DNA from: Pollenia angustigena
Lineage: Eukaryota > Arthropoda > Insecta > Diptera > Polleniidae
Reading direction: 5' to 3'
NCBI GenBank assembly: GCA_930367215.1
Contig: OV884059.1
Location: 68,853,393 to 68,917,392, forward strand
DNA length: 64,000 nt
Shown: piece after piece, positions 34,196 through 44,341 of the stretch
Position numbering within the stretch: position 1 is the stretch's first letter
Layout of the letters: each line of letters starts with the position of its first letter
Position numbers and translations under genes: made by a program
Notes under the pieces: generated by a model
What the model was told of the DNA's origin: nothing
The model's database searches: none
Seen by the model: only the letters and a program-made list of their open reading frames with translations

Positions 34196-35084
34196 CAGCT
34201 AATCGATGGATACCATGTGCAAACCATGTTAAATGAAGCATTTTCGGATACATTGCCTTTAGAGAAGATATTCCACTTAGCATATACGCAGCTGCATCCG
34301 TTACTACAAGTAACACTTTGTTATATTTTATGCCTAAATACAGAAAATTAATGTCAAATCTAAACTCGATTTCTTTTCTACTTTACCATCTGGCCACAAT
34401 ATTTGTTGCGAATTGCCGTTTCAAGTACTTGTATGTTCAATTAATAAGATTTATTGTCTTTCAATTCTTCTAAGACTCCAAAAATAAAATTTTCAACATA
34501 TGTCTATTCGCTGTCCGTAGTTTCATCTACAGAAATCCATATACATATATTTGTCTTTGGCTGCTTGACGCATTTTTGCTATAGATTCCCTATACAAATC
34601 TGGTATGTATTTCTGGCGAATGAAAGTTTCAGACGGAACCGAAATTTGAGAATATTTCTCAATGAAATTTTTGAAACTGGCAGAACTAACTTTTTTCTTG
34701 GTATATTGGACTCTAACAATGCTTTACAAAGATCCTTTTGAAATGTTGTGGCAGTTTAAGTCACTGGATATTCCGTAATTAGTTTCTGTGGATGGTTCTC
34801 TTGCTTAGAAGACGCCAATTGGTGTTTCCCACATCTTATATGTTGATCCACATTAGACTTTTTCGAACAATTTATTTTGCAGCAGCATATATTGCAAAAG
34901 AGCCAATTTTCTTCAATTTTAAAGACTCCTTTATATGTTTTTATTATTTTTAATAATTAATTTCTATTACTTTTCTCTTTCGGCATTTTTTAAACTTTTT
35001 TATTTATTTCTATTTTAAGCAGCCTACTATGATTTCAGTTGATTGTTTTTAAAATGAAAACAGAGTTGCAAAAAGGTAGTAACG

Positions 35085-35118
35085 AAGGCGAATTCACTTT
35101 TATAGAGGAATTCGCCTT
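35085..35118. repeat. 34-bp hairpin AAGGCGAATTC
   Basis: AAGGCGAATTC, 12 bp, GAATTCGCCTT. The same 11-bp arm occurs singly at about 10559 and 16876. Confidence 0.6.
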
Positions 35119-35277
35119 GGTAGTAACATACGAAGTTTTTTAATACAAAAATAGGAATTTTAAACAAAAAAATCCAAAAAAAAACAACACCATTGTAAAA
35201 GAAGCAAAAAACAGCAAGTTTTATAAAAAGCAGCTAAAAAAAGCAAAAAAAGCCTTTTAGTCTTCTCTGATTATAAC

Positions 35278-35615
35278 ATATTTTTTGTGTTGTTTTTTAT
35301 TATTTGTTTCATTTCATACAAAAGGTATGTGTTTGGAAAATATTTTTTTCTCAAAATACAGTACAAATGAGGAACTAAGGAATGCGGAAATAGACTTGTT
35401 TGCAGAATGTTCGGTGCTGAGCTTTGCTAGGTAGTACCTACAGAATCAATCTCCACACGCGCTTGATTCAAGTATTATAAAATTGATTTAATTCCGAATT
35501 CGTACTAAAAATAATCCCAAAGTTCAATAAGATGGATTCTAACCTAAGACAATTATCCCAGGGACAGAAGGAGAATAGTATAATGACCGATCTACACCTT
35601 TAAGAATTATAAAAC
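35278..35615. other. Non-coding flank of the LINE
   Basis: No recognised content; contains the left 11-bp target duplication immediately downstream. Confidence 0.5.
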
Positions 35616-35627
35616 ACCAGCAGCATG

Positions 35628-35660
35628 AGTTGCGAACTAGCTCTTGACGAGTACGGACGT
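35628..35660 (+). promoter_or_regulatory. Internal LINE promoter with DPE
   Basis: If transcription starts at A35628, next to the target duplication, GGACGT at 35655-35660 lies at +28 to +33, the exact window of the downstream promoter element (RGWYV). Internal initiator plus DPE promoters are known from jockey, Doc, F and I elements. The first G (35627) may be cap-derived. Confidence 0.65.
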
Positions 35661-35818
35661 GTATCAGTGAGTAACAAAAATACAAAAAAAAAAAAAAAAA
35701 AATAATATAATAAAAAAAAAAAAAAGTGAAAAAATATTTACCGTAGGTGAAAAAAAAAATATTTGTAATAGGTGAAAAAAAAAAGAACAATAACTAGTGT
35801 GCCCGAAGAGATTTGTGA

Positions 35819-37378
35819 ATGAGCCTCACAAATACTCCCAATAAGGAGAGTAGGCCCAGCACAAATAGCAGAAATGCGTATATTGTGGTAAGCTCCCCGA
35901 GCGTGAGCAATGAAAACATTCGATACCCTGAATTAAACAAACATCTTTTAAGTGCAAAAATTGCCAGCGCAACTGGTTTTCCATACAGAAATTTAAGTTC
36001 AAGTGTGCCCAACCTGAGCAAGTGTGTTGATCCGACCGTAAATGTGGTTCAAAGTGTGAAGCCGTCTGACCAGAGGAATAATAACGAAAAACCTGGAACA
36101 TCACGATTTGCATTAACAAATACAGGAGCTGTACCAAAAAGTACTAAAGTGCAAACAGGCATGGACAGATATATAACAATAACTAAGAGAAAGGCTAGCC
36201 CTAGGTCCACCCAACAGGAACGCGTGGCCAAACAATACAAAGGCTCTAACGTAGTCTCTTTGCCAACAAATGGTAACAGATTCTCTGTACTATCCATACC
36301 TGACGATGAAGAAGCAGAATTAGCTAATGGGACAGCCACTAAAGAAGTTAAACCGCCACCTATCTATCTGCGGGAGCAAACATCAAATAGCATAGTCAAC
36401 ATGTTGACTCAACTTGTAGGTAAGAACAATTTCTACGTCGTTTCTATACGACGCGGACAAATTCAAGAGACCAAAATTCAAGCCAGTACAGAAACGAACT
36501 TTCGTATTATATCAAGACACCTGGACGCAGAAAATAAAAGCTACTATACATACCAATTAAAAAGTGCTAAGGGATTGATTATTGCCATAAAAGGCATAGA
36601 TAGTTCCGTTCCTACAGATGAAATAAAATCTGCCGTAGAGCAAGAGGGGTACGAGGTAAAATCGGTTCATAACATTTTGAACAGGAACAAAGATCCCCAA
36701 CCACTGCACCGCATTGAGATATCGTTTGATTCATCGGTTCTCAAAACCAAAAATTCAGTTCATCCCATATACAACTTGCGCTACCTACTCAACAGAAGAA
36801 TAACTGTTGAGGAGCCAATAAAACGAAAGGGTCCCTCCCAATGCACAAACTGTCAGGAATATGGGCATACAAAATCATATTGTAAATTGCCTCACGTATG
36901 TGTGGTTTGTGGCGACGCTCATAAAACCGCCGAATGTAATCGTTCTAAAGTTGACCCAAATGTCAAGAAATGCAGCAACTGTGGCGAAAATCACACGGCA
37001 AACTATAGGGGTTGTAAAGTCTTCTTGCATTTAAAAAAACCAGCTTTAGTTCAAAAATATACTCACTCCCAATATGGTCCATCACATGCGCCCAGCCAAG
37101 CCGCTGGCTCTATTGCTAGTACTACACAAACAAACAAACAAAACCAATCATATGCCCAAGTCCTAAAAGGAAACCCTAATGCGAAAAATCCCCCGAGTAC
37201 TTCCAACGCAAAGCAACCTCCATACGCTAATGTTCCTAGGGAAGGTCTACAAATGCCTACCTCAATTGAAAATTTAATTCAAACTATGAATAACTTCATG
37301 GCCACTATGCAGAGCATGTTTCAGGAAATGATGCGAAACCAGAACATGCTCCTGCAAGTTCTACTCAACAAAAAATGA
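35819..37378 (+). CDS. LINE ORF1: Gag-like nucleic-acid-binding protein
   Basis: Intact 519-residue protein. In jockey-clade LINEs ORF1 packages the element RNA and helps target it. Basic, low-complexity N-terminus; residues about 175-250 contain VNMLTQLVGKNNFYVVSI; a PRE_C2HC-type domain follows at about 255-325 (LIIAIKGIDSSVPTDEIKSA). Three zinc knuckles then lie at about 342-355 (CTNCQEYGHTKSYC), 361-373 (CVVCGDAHKTAEC) and 384-398 (CSNCGENHTANYRGC). The C-terminus is Met/Gln-rich and probably helical. The start at 35819 follows the A-rich 5' UTR and gives the usual length. The stop TGA overlaps the ORF2 start as ATGA, suggesting termination-reinitiation. Domain order matches Drosophila X-element ORF1. 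Confidence 0.95.
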   Translation: MSLTNTPNKESRPSTNSRNAYIVVSSPSVSNENIRYPELNKHLLSAKIASATGFPYRNLSSSVPNLSKCVDPTVNVVQSVKPSDQRNNNEKPGTSRFALTNTGAVPKSTKVQTGMDRYITITKRKASPRSTQQERVAKQYKGSNVVSLPTNGNRFSVLSIPDDEEAELANGTATKEVKPPPIYLREQTSNSIVNMLTQLVGKNNFYVVSIRRGQIQETKIQASTETNFRIISRHLDAENKSYYTYQLKSAKGLIIAIKGIDSSVPTDEIKSAVEQEGYEVKSVHNILNRNKDPQPLHRIEISFDSSVLKTKNSVHPIYNLRYLLNRRITVEEPIKRKGPSQCTNCQEYGHTKSYCKLPHVCVVCGDAHKTAECNRSKVDPNVKKCSNCGENHTANYRGCKVFLHLKKPALVQKYTHSQYGPSHAPSQAAGSIASTTQTNKQNQSYAQVLKGNPNAKNPPSTSNAKQPPYANVPREGLQMPTSIENLIQTMNNFMATMQSMFQEMMRNQNMLLQVLLNKK

Positions 37379-40034
37379 ACCAGTTAAAAATATGTTTCTG
37401 GAATGCAAACGGGTTATCCCAACATAAACACGAAGTTGCAAACTTTCTTCATAGGCATGAAATCGACGTACTTCTTGTCTCTGAAACACACTTTACTCAT
37501 AAAAACTGCTTTAGGGTAAATGGTTACCTTACGTATGACACAAAACATCCCAGCGGACGAGCTTGTGGTGGCACAGCCATAATTGTGCACAAAAACATCA
37601 GACACTTACCATTGCCAGAGTTCGAAGAAGATTGTATCCAGGCCACATCTATAAATCTGACTGATTTCAAACTAACGTTAACATCCGTTTATTGTCCCCC
37701 GAGGCACAAAATTCTACACGATAAATTTCTCAACTTCTTCTCCACTTTGGGCCAGAAATTCATTGCTGCTGGCGACTACAACGCTAAACATACATATTGG
37801 GGCTCCAGACTTATTAGTCCTAGAGGTAATCAGCTATATAATACCGTAACTGCAAATAACTTTGATGTGGTATCGAGTGGTGAGCCTACCTATTGGCCAA
37901 CCGACTTCAACAAGCTACCAGACCTTATTGACTTTGCTGTAATCAAAAACATCAAGCGCGATCAGGTACTAGTTAGTTCCTCCTATGATCTTTCGTCTGA
38001 TCATTCACCTTCAATCCTCATTTTAAAATGTAACTCTGACGCCGCAGCTGCAAACTGGTTTTCCTATCCAAACAGAAACACAAATTGGTTAAGTATAAAA
38101 TGTATGTGAGCTCTCACCTATCACAGTGCATTCCCCTAAAAAATTCATCTGACATCCAAATAGCTGTCGACCGATTTACAGAAGTCTTGGATGCTGCAGC
38201 AAGAAATGCAACCCCAATCAAGCGGACAATTAAACGTGCTCCTTACAATACATCGACGGATATAGAGACCCTTATCAGAGAAAAAAGGAAGTTAAGAAGA
38301 CAATGGCAAAACAGTCGTTCCCCAACCACTAAGGCCCAACTACAATTATGCCTGACAACTCTTCGCAACAAATTGAGACAGAACCACGAGTCTGCAATAG
38401 AAGGCTATCTAAACAGCCTAGATGCCACAAAAAACTCCAATTATAGCTTATGGAAGGCTGTACGGCATATGAAATGCCCTATAACCCAAGAATCTCCATT
38501 AAGACTGGAAAACCGCACTTGGGCGAAAAACACAGATGAAAAATTAAACGCTTTCGCGGGCCATCTTGAGAAAGTTTTCACGCCACATGATACACATACT
38601 TGTTCCTGTCGTCCAACCATTCCTGATAAGGTAAACCATCCATTAAAATTTAACATTACTCAAGTAAAATCTGCAATAGAAAAAGTGAATATTAGAAAAT
38701 CTCCCGGACTTGACCGTATCACAGGGTCAATGATAAGAAACTTACCTTCGTCTGCTTCCAGAATCTTGCTGTTCATTTTTAACGCTATATTAAGAGTCGG
38801 ATACTTCCCATCCTCATGGAAGAAGTCTATAATTGTTATGATTCCCAAGCCAGGAAAAGATGCTAGCCAGGTTGCGTCGTACAGACCGATAAGCTTATTA
38901 TCAATCCTATCAAAGCTTTTCGAAAAAATATTCATTTTAAGTATAACTCCTCATCTAAATGAACACGACATCATCCCGGATCACCAGTTCGGATTCAGAG
39001 CGAAACATGGTACAATAGAGCAAGTGCATAGAATTGTCACCCTTATTAGATCGGCGTTTGAGAAAAAGCAATACTGCTCAGCCCTGTTTATAGACATTTC
39101 CCAAGCATTTGACAAAGTTTGGCATGATGGGCTACTCATCAAAATAACACGAATGCTTCCTCAAAACACTCACAAGCTTCTGGAGAGCTATCTAACAGGC
39201 AGAACATTCATAGTAAGGTCGCAAGATAAATACTCCCCCCTCAAGAAAATTACTGCTGGTGTTCCCCAAGGCAGCATATTAGGACCGCTTCTATATATAA
39301 TATACACAGCGGATATGCCAACAAACCTGAGCACGCATACCTCTACATTTGCAGACGACACAGCATTTATTAGCGTTAACCATGACCCAAAAGTCGCATC
39401 GCAAAATCTGCAGTCCCACATCAATGAACTAGAGGCATGGCTAGAAAAATGGAGAATAAAGGTTAACCCGGCTAAATGTGCTCACTTAACTTTCACGCTC
39501 AGAAGACAAACGTGCCCAGCAGTAAAAATAAATAACATCACTGTTCCGGTAGAAAACCATGTAAAGTACTTGGGAGTTCATATAGATAGACGTTTGACCT
39601 GGTCTCGTCATATCGAAGCGAAAATAACGGCTATGAAACTTAAAGCAGCTCAACTACATTGGCTTCTCGGTAGAAACTCAAACTTGTCTTTAGACAACAA
39701 AGTTCTTCTATACAAGTCCATCATAAAACCAATATGGACATATGGCATCCAATTATGGGGTACTGCATGCGCATCTAACATCCAAAAGCTTCAAAGAAGA
39801 CAGTCTAGAATATTACGACAAATTGTCTGCGCCCCATGGTATATACGTAATGATATTATCCACAGAGATCTCAACGTCCCCACTATCCAGGAGGAAATTA
39901 AAAAATATTCAATAAGCTACATCGATAAACTAATGGTTCACCCTAACTACCTCGCTCGGGGTTTGCTTCAGTTTGAAGGTCACCAGAGGCTAAAAAGAAC
40001 CGATACTTTGAGCCTTACTAGAAGACAGTCTTAA
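37375..40034 (+). pseudogene. LINE ORF2: endonuclease-reverse transcriptase with one frameshift
   Basis: The first frame (37375-38109) is an APE-type endonuclease: WNANG, VSETHF, AGDYNAKHTYWG, PDLIDFAV and SDHSP are the metal-binding and catalytic signatures. It ends prematurely at TGA 38107-38109. The remainder continues from about 38087 in the next frame to 40034 without another break: RT with SPGLDRITGSMIR, YRPISLLSILSKLFEKI, FIDISQAFDKVWHDG, GVPQGSILGPLLY, FADDTAF (FADD at 39348-39359) and the tail RRQSRILRQIVCAPWYIR. A single-base indel in the 38085-38110 overlap explains everything. Total of about 885 residues is normal for the clade. A sequencing error or a very young mutation are both possible. 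Confidence 0.92.
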
Positions 40035-40182
40035 AAATTTGAATACAGCAGTTAGTGGTTACACAGGTAACAACTAATAAACAACAAGTAGAATTAAGAT
40101 TTGAATACATATTGTAAATTTCGATAAGAAAGATTCAATAATAAAAATAAATTATTAAAAAAAAAAAAAAAACCAGCAGCAT

Positions 40183-40504
40183 ACCCGCAATGTTTTTGAC
40201 TATTTAAATTTAAATATAAACTAAATTGGAACTTTTGCTGTTGATTTTACTTTTTAAACATGAAAATAATGTATGTTTTTCTACTTGTTCTGTTGTTGTT
40301 TCCTTGCCATTCTAATGATATACGTAAACCTCTATTGTGCTTAAATTGAAGATGTCATGACCATTTCTCCAATCCAGCCAACTTTTTGACAAATATTTTG
40401 TAAAGAAATGCAAACTTTTTGTTGCAAATTTGAGAACTTTTACAATCAGGTATAAAGAAATGTTAATTGTCTTCGTATGGGAGGTAGTTAACAAATTTTT
40501 ATAT
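40183..40504. other. Non-coding flank
   Basis: No recognised content. Confidence 0.45.
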
Positions 40505-41460
40505 ACTTTGTAATTGATTTTTACCCATTTTACCCTCTAAATATTTAAATTTCAAAAAATCTCTTCTCCGTGGATCTATTCATTGGGAGACTTATTCACT
40601 GTCCAAATTTGATGTCTCTAACTTCAACCGTTTGGTCTGCGCGATAATGAATCAGTCTCTTGACTAAACCATAAATTTGATTTAACAGTTGCTTCCTATT
40701 GGGGCACTTCTCCCCTACCCCTATCGACAAATAGGTAGTCCATTTTATTTTTGGGGCCCACAGAATGCTTCTGTAAAAATGTATTGCTCCCCCTGCACCT
40801 ACCCCCTTAATTATTATTTAATAAGATGTAGTTTACCGTAAGAGTGGGTCCTTTACAGCTTGAAGGCTTTTGCTTTTAGATATTTGGTATAAAATATTTT
40901 TTTGTTGACAGGGGGTACTGCTCATCCTCCGTCTAGCTCGCCCATTTTTACTTTGAAATTTAGAGTTTACTATAATAGTCGCCTTAACCACGTTTGAAGA
41001 CACTCGCCATAATAGTACTTACGTTTAGCGATATTTAAGAAATGCATCCCATGGGGGTTTTGCTCCCCCTGCACCTACCCCTTTTATTTTTAAAGGTGTA
41101 GTTCACTATAAAAGTCACTCCTTCCAAGTTTGAACAATCTCACTATAACAGTTCTTACGACGATATTTAACATAAGCGTCCTATGGCGGTACAACTTCCC
41201 CTGCTTCTATCTTATTTAAATTTCGGGGCTCAGAGGATTCTACTGCAAAAAGATTAAGAAAATGGGTACAGCTTGTCTTAAGAAATGCGATGCTCATTAT
41301 TGGCATCCTATGGAGGGTACCACATCCCCGCCCCTTTCGAGAAAAACAGCCTATTTTCGGAGCCCACTTGATGTTACTTAAAAAATTTCAGGAAAACCGG
41401 TTCAGACAAACATTTTTAACTTTTATATATCGATGGCTTAATATCAAAAAGGCTTAACTC
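40505..41460. repeat. Degenerate repeated region with TGCACCTACCCC motifs
   Basis: Opens with a copy of the 8335/58905 repeat, then three to four degenerate units containing CTCCCCCTGCACCTACCCC (for example 40790 and 41070) and GTAGTT(T/C)AC(C/T)-TAAAAGT-like blocks, ending GGTTCAGACAAACATTTTTA. Looks like LINE or SINE 3' sequence repeated several times; no coding. Confidence 0.5.
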
Positions 41461-41726
41461 GATTTTTTTGTTTGTTTACAGGGGAAGAAAAAAAAACTTA
41501 ATTAAATCCGTAAAATTTTAGATAAAAACGTTATAATGCAATTTTAATAAAAAAATCCAAAAAATTTTGTACTTCAGCGCCATAAAAATTGCATTGGCAT
41601 TGGCTACCAGAATAAACAAAAAAGGTTTTTTTAAATATCTGGTTATTTTATATAAAGAGATTGATTTTCGAAAGTAATCCCATTTATGATTGTTTTAAGT
41701 ACGTTTTAGTGCTTTTAGCACTTTAA

Positions 41727-42228
41727 TTCTTAACTACGGCTTGTACTTTAACTTTAACTTAATTTATCCCGAGTGTTTTTCTTTCTGTTTACACTGATAG
41801 AAAAATGCATCTTCATATTAATGATGCCCTAACATCAGAATTGTGACATCAATGTTACTACAAATGGCATCAGTGATGCAAAAAGTAACATCAATCCAAT
41901 GTCTAACGTCTTCGTACAATTTTGTCATTTTAACATGTCATCTATTTTATGACTATAGTGACATCAATTCGATGCCACATTTTGTATATTATCAACAGTA
42001 TTTTCGTGATTACAATATAGATATTATAATTATAATATCTATATTGTAATCACGAAAATACTGTTAATAATATCACTACAAATGGCATCACTGATGCCAT
42101 TTGTAGTAACATTGATGTCACAATTCTGATGTTGGGGCATCATTAATATGAAGATGCATTTTTCTATCAGTGTACACAGAAAGAAAAACACTCGGGATAA
42201 ATTAAGTTAAAGTTAAGAAGCAAAAACT
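41727..42228. repeat. Large palindrome around a MITE
   Basis: Outer arms 41727-41789 and 42175-42228 (CCCGAGTGTTTTTCTTTCTG and its complement, then TTAACTTAATTTAT) are nearly perfect inverted repeats. The MITE 41792-42172 occupies a central TA. Confidence 0.85.
41792..42172. mobile_element. CACTGATAGAAAAATG-ended MITE, TA target
   Basis: CACTGATAGAAAAATGCATC and the inverse, with TA at 41790-41791 and 42173-42174. Arms of about 90 bp including ATTAATGATGCC and TTGTGACATCAATGTTACTA; the core (42000-42060) is itself a palindrome (TATAATTATAA centre). Confidence 0.9.
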
Positions 42229-42449
42229 CTTGTATTCTATTTTTTTAAATTATTTAGTTAAATACATCAAATTTTTAAAGTAGAATGATTACGAAAACCA
42301 TATGGGGCATGGTGCTGGTGTCTTATTATTGAGAGTTCTGCTGTAAACAAAGGTCGTAATTCAACAAACGTGAAGCAAACATATGTAACGGGTAAGTTAA
42401 TAATAATATTCTCTCACTTTGACCTAAGTCAATTCCAATGACTTTGACT

Positions 42450-42719
42450 TAATGACAAACTGTCATTAAATTGATGCTAATGTGTCCTTTCTCCGATATT
42501 CTTGCGTTTTCGCACTGAGGACATGCTCGTCATTTCTGTGATGCCGATGTGTCAACCGATTGATAACATAATTTCATTTTGATCCTGATGTCACTTTGGC
42601 CAAGTGATGTTAAGGTTGAGATCACCATGATGAAAAGTGTCATGGGGTCAAAAACGATGACACTTGTCATAGTACTGATATCAAAATACATCAACGTTAT
42701 GACGCCTTTTCTATCAGTG
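42450..42719. repeat. Related CACTGATAG-type fragment
   Basis: Internal TGATGTCAC / GTGTCATGG-type motifs and a terminal TTTTCTATCAGTG at 42707-42719. A matching left end was not found. Confidence 0.4.
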
Positions 42720-43924
42720 CAGAAGGACAACAATAGAAGCATCTTAATTTGTTACAAATTTCTTAGCTGTCAATTAAAAAATTCAACTAATTTTATTAAA
42801 ATGGAGGTAGAGCAGCGTACCGCGTTAAACTAGTAACTTATAAATTGTCCCACAAGTCATTCCTCACATACTTTTACTTATATAAGTGACAGAGGTATGT
42901 CTACATAAGTATTAAAATAAGTTAATTTATGCAGCACAAGAGTCAAAACTCCTTATCTACCTACTAACGAAATTCCTTTAAAAATATATTTGTGTTGTTA
43001 AAAAAATTTATATATATTAATAAGTGCTATTCGTTTTATTTTTTTCTAAAATTTCGGATAAATATGCAAATATTTTTTTTTGCATCTTCTGTTTTAAGTT
43101 GCTTGTTTTGTCCATAAAAAAAAATACAAAGAGAAATTTAAACACAAGGAAAAAAAGTTAATGAAAAAAATTAAAGAAAATGAAATTGAATCCTAAACAA
43201 ACTCTAATCAACATTGAAATGTATTCGATAGGTAGTTTTGTCCCTTGCAGTGTATTTAAATTTAAATATACATATGCTCATGTATGTCCCACATTATTGA
43301 TGGTTAGTAAACGTATACATGTTTATATGAATGTATGTATGTGTACGAACCAGAGCATTTTCTTAATATGTTCCTATAGGAAGAAATTTCTACTACTTTT
43401 CGCATACTTGAATTAAATTAAAGATGTTGTGCATGATGCTTCTTCAATAGCTTCCCTTTGATATAAAAGATTTTTATTAGTTTTTTTTTCAGTTGGCACA
43501 AGAAAATTTGATTAAACGAGACTTTTTGATTTCGAAAGCCGAAAGTGGATATTAGATTCACAAGAAAGAAATGGATATTCTAAGATGTACGTACATATGT
43601 ATATATATACTATATACCCGCAAACAACAAATATTACGTTTGAACATTTTGGCACGCTCTCATATTAAAATTGTACAAAGTATTATGAATTAATATTACT
43701 TGTAATGTAATTTCATTATTGCTTCCCTTAGCTCTCATACCAACAGCAAGGACGACTTTAAAAATATTGGTTTAATAGAGTCAGAGAGTAAAAAGTATTC
43801 ATTCTTGACAAAAAATCGGTTCCCGCTTAGAATACCAATCGACTTTATGTTTGAGCTATAATAATAATAGACCTTGCTTGGGGCGTAACCAGGGGTACCT
43901 GATAATGGGCATAAGATTTTAGTA
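42720..43924. other. Non-coding stretch
   Basis: No recognised gene or transposon ends; short open frames only (for example 43180-43416). Confidence 0.5.
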
Positions 43925-44341
43925 AAGTTTTTTTTTCATTCGTAGCGTCTATCGGCTAGTTGTTTTAGTTCTCTTTATCCTTAATATTTTTGCCTGTATG
44001 GTTCCTCAAGGACTTTTAGTTCCTGTAGTGTGGGCCATCACCAGGTGTTTCGTGGTCTTTCGAGTTTTCTACTACTATGCGAGTGTGTTCAATCCAGTCG
44101 AATTTTCTCTTCATAATCGTTTTGCAAACTGGTTTCATTCCTGTTCTTGTCAATAGGCCTTCGTTAGATATCTTCCTTGGCCAGAATATTTTTTAGATTC
44201 TGTTGACAAAGGCTGTTAGCTTCACAACCATAAAATAGGCCAGCTCATCAGGAAACCTTTTGCAAAAATGTTGAAAAACTAAAAATAATATACAAATACA
44301 ACCCTAAAGCGAATAAGAATTATAAACACCCAAAGTCTTAA

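Larger units (their letters stand above)
31092..34975 (-). pseudogene. hAT transposase remnant split by a LINE (minus)
   Basis: Reading down the minus strand from about 34975: a BED-like zinc finger (WLFCNICCCKINCSKKSN, then HIRCGKH), YIPDLYRESIAKMRQAAKD, WISVDETTDSE (first catalytic Asp), VLLVVTDAAAYMLSGISSLK and WFAHGIHRLAEFI at about 34195. The LINE interrupts here. The frame is recognisable again as NKWISNVKNIFLK near 31700-31665, then, after a short TIR element, as the block 31430-31092 ending APSTSVDVERSLSFYKTLLT, the dimerisation domain. Internal stops and shifts are frequent in the 5' half. Domain order is complete apart from what was lost around the insertions, so this was a full-length autonomous element. 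Confidence 0.85.
30922..35269 (-). mobile_element. hAT element, 4.3 kb, interrupted by a LINE
   Basis: Ends CAGAGAAGACAAAAAAAAGC (30922) and, inverted, CAGAGAAGACTAAAAGGC (35269), with exact 8-bp duplication ATTATAAC at 30914-30921 and 35270-35277. Minus-strand coding from a BED-like zinc finger to the dimerisation domain. It holds a MITE-like piece (31468-31650) and a truncated LINE (about 31711-34195). Confidence 0.92.
35627..40171 (+). mobile_element. Full-length jockey-clade LINE (X-element-like), 4.5 kb
   Basis: Flanked by an exact 11-bp duplication ACCAGCAGCAT (35616-35626 and 40172-40182). Layout: 5' UTR with A-rich tracts (35627-35818), ORF1, ORF2, short 3' UTR with AATAAA twice (40140-40151) and a poly(A) tail (to 40171). 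Both ends, the promoter and nearly intact coding show a recent, complete insertion. A second copy is at 44703-45061. Confidence 0.97.

Noticed and set aside
35794..36339. Minus-strand open frames opposite LINE ORF1
   Set aside because: They lie opposite the clearly coding ORF1 and have no motif.
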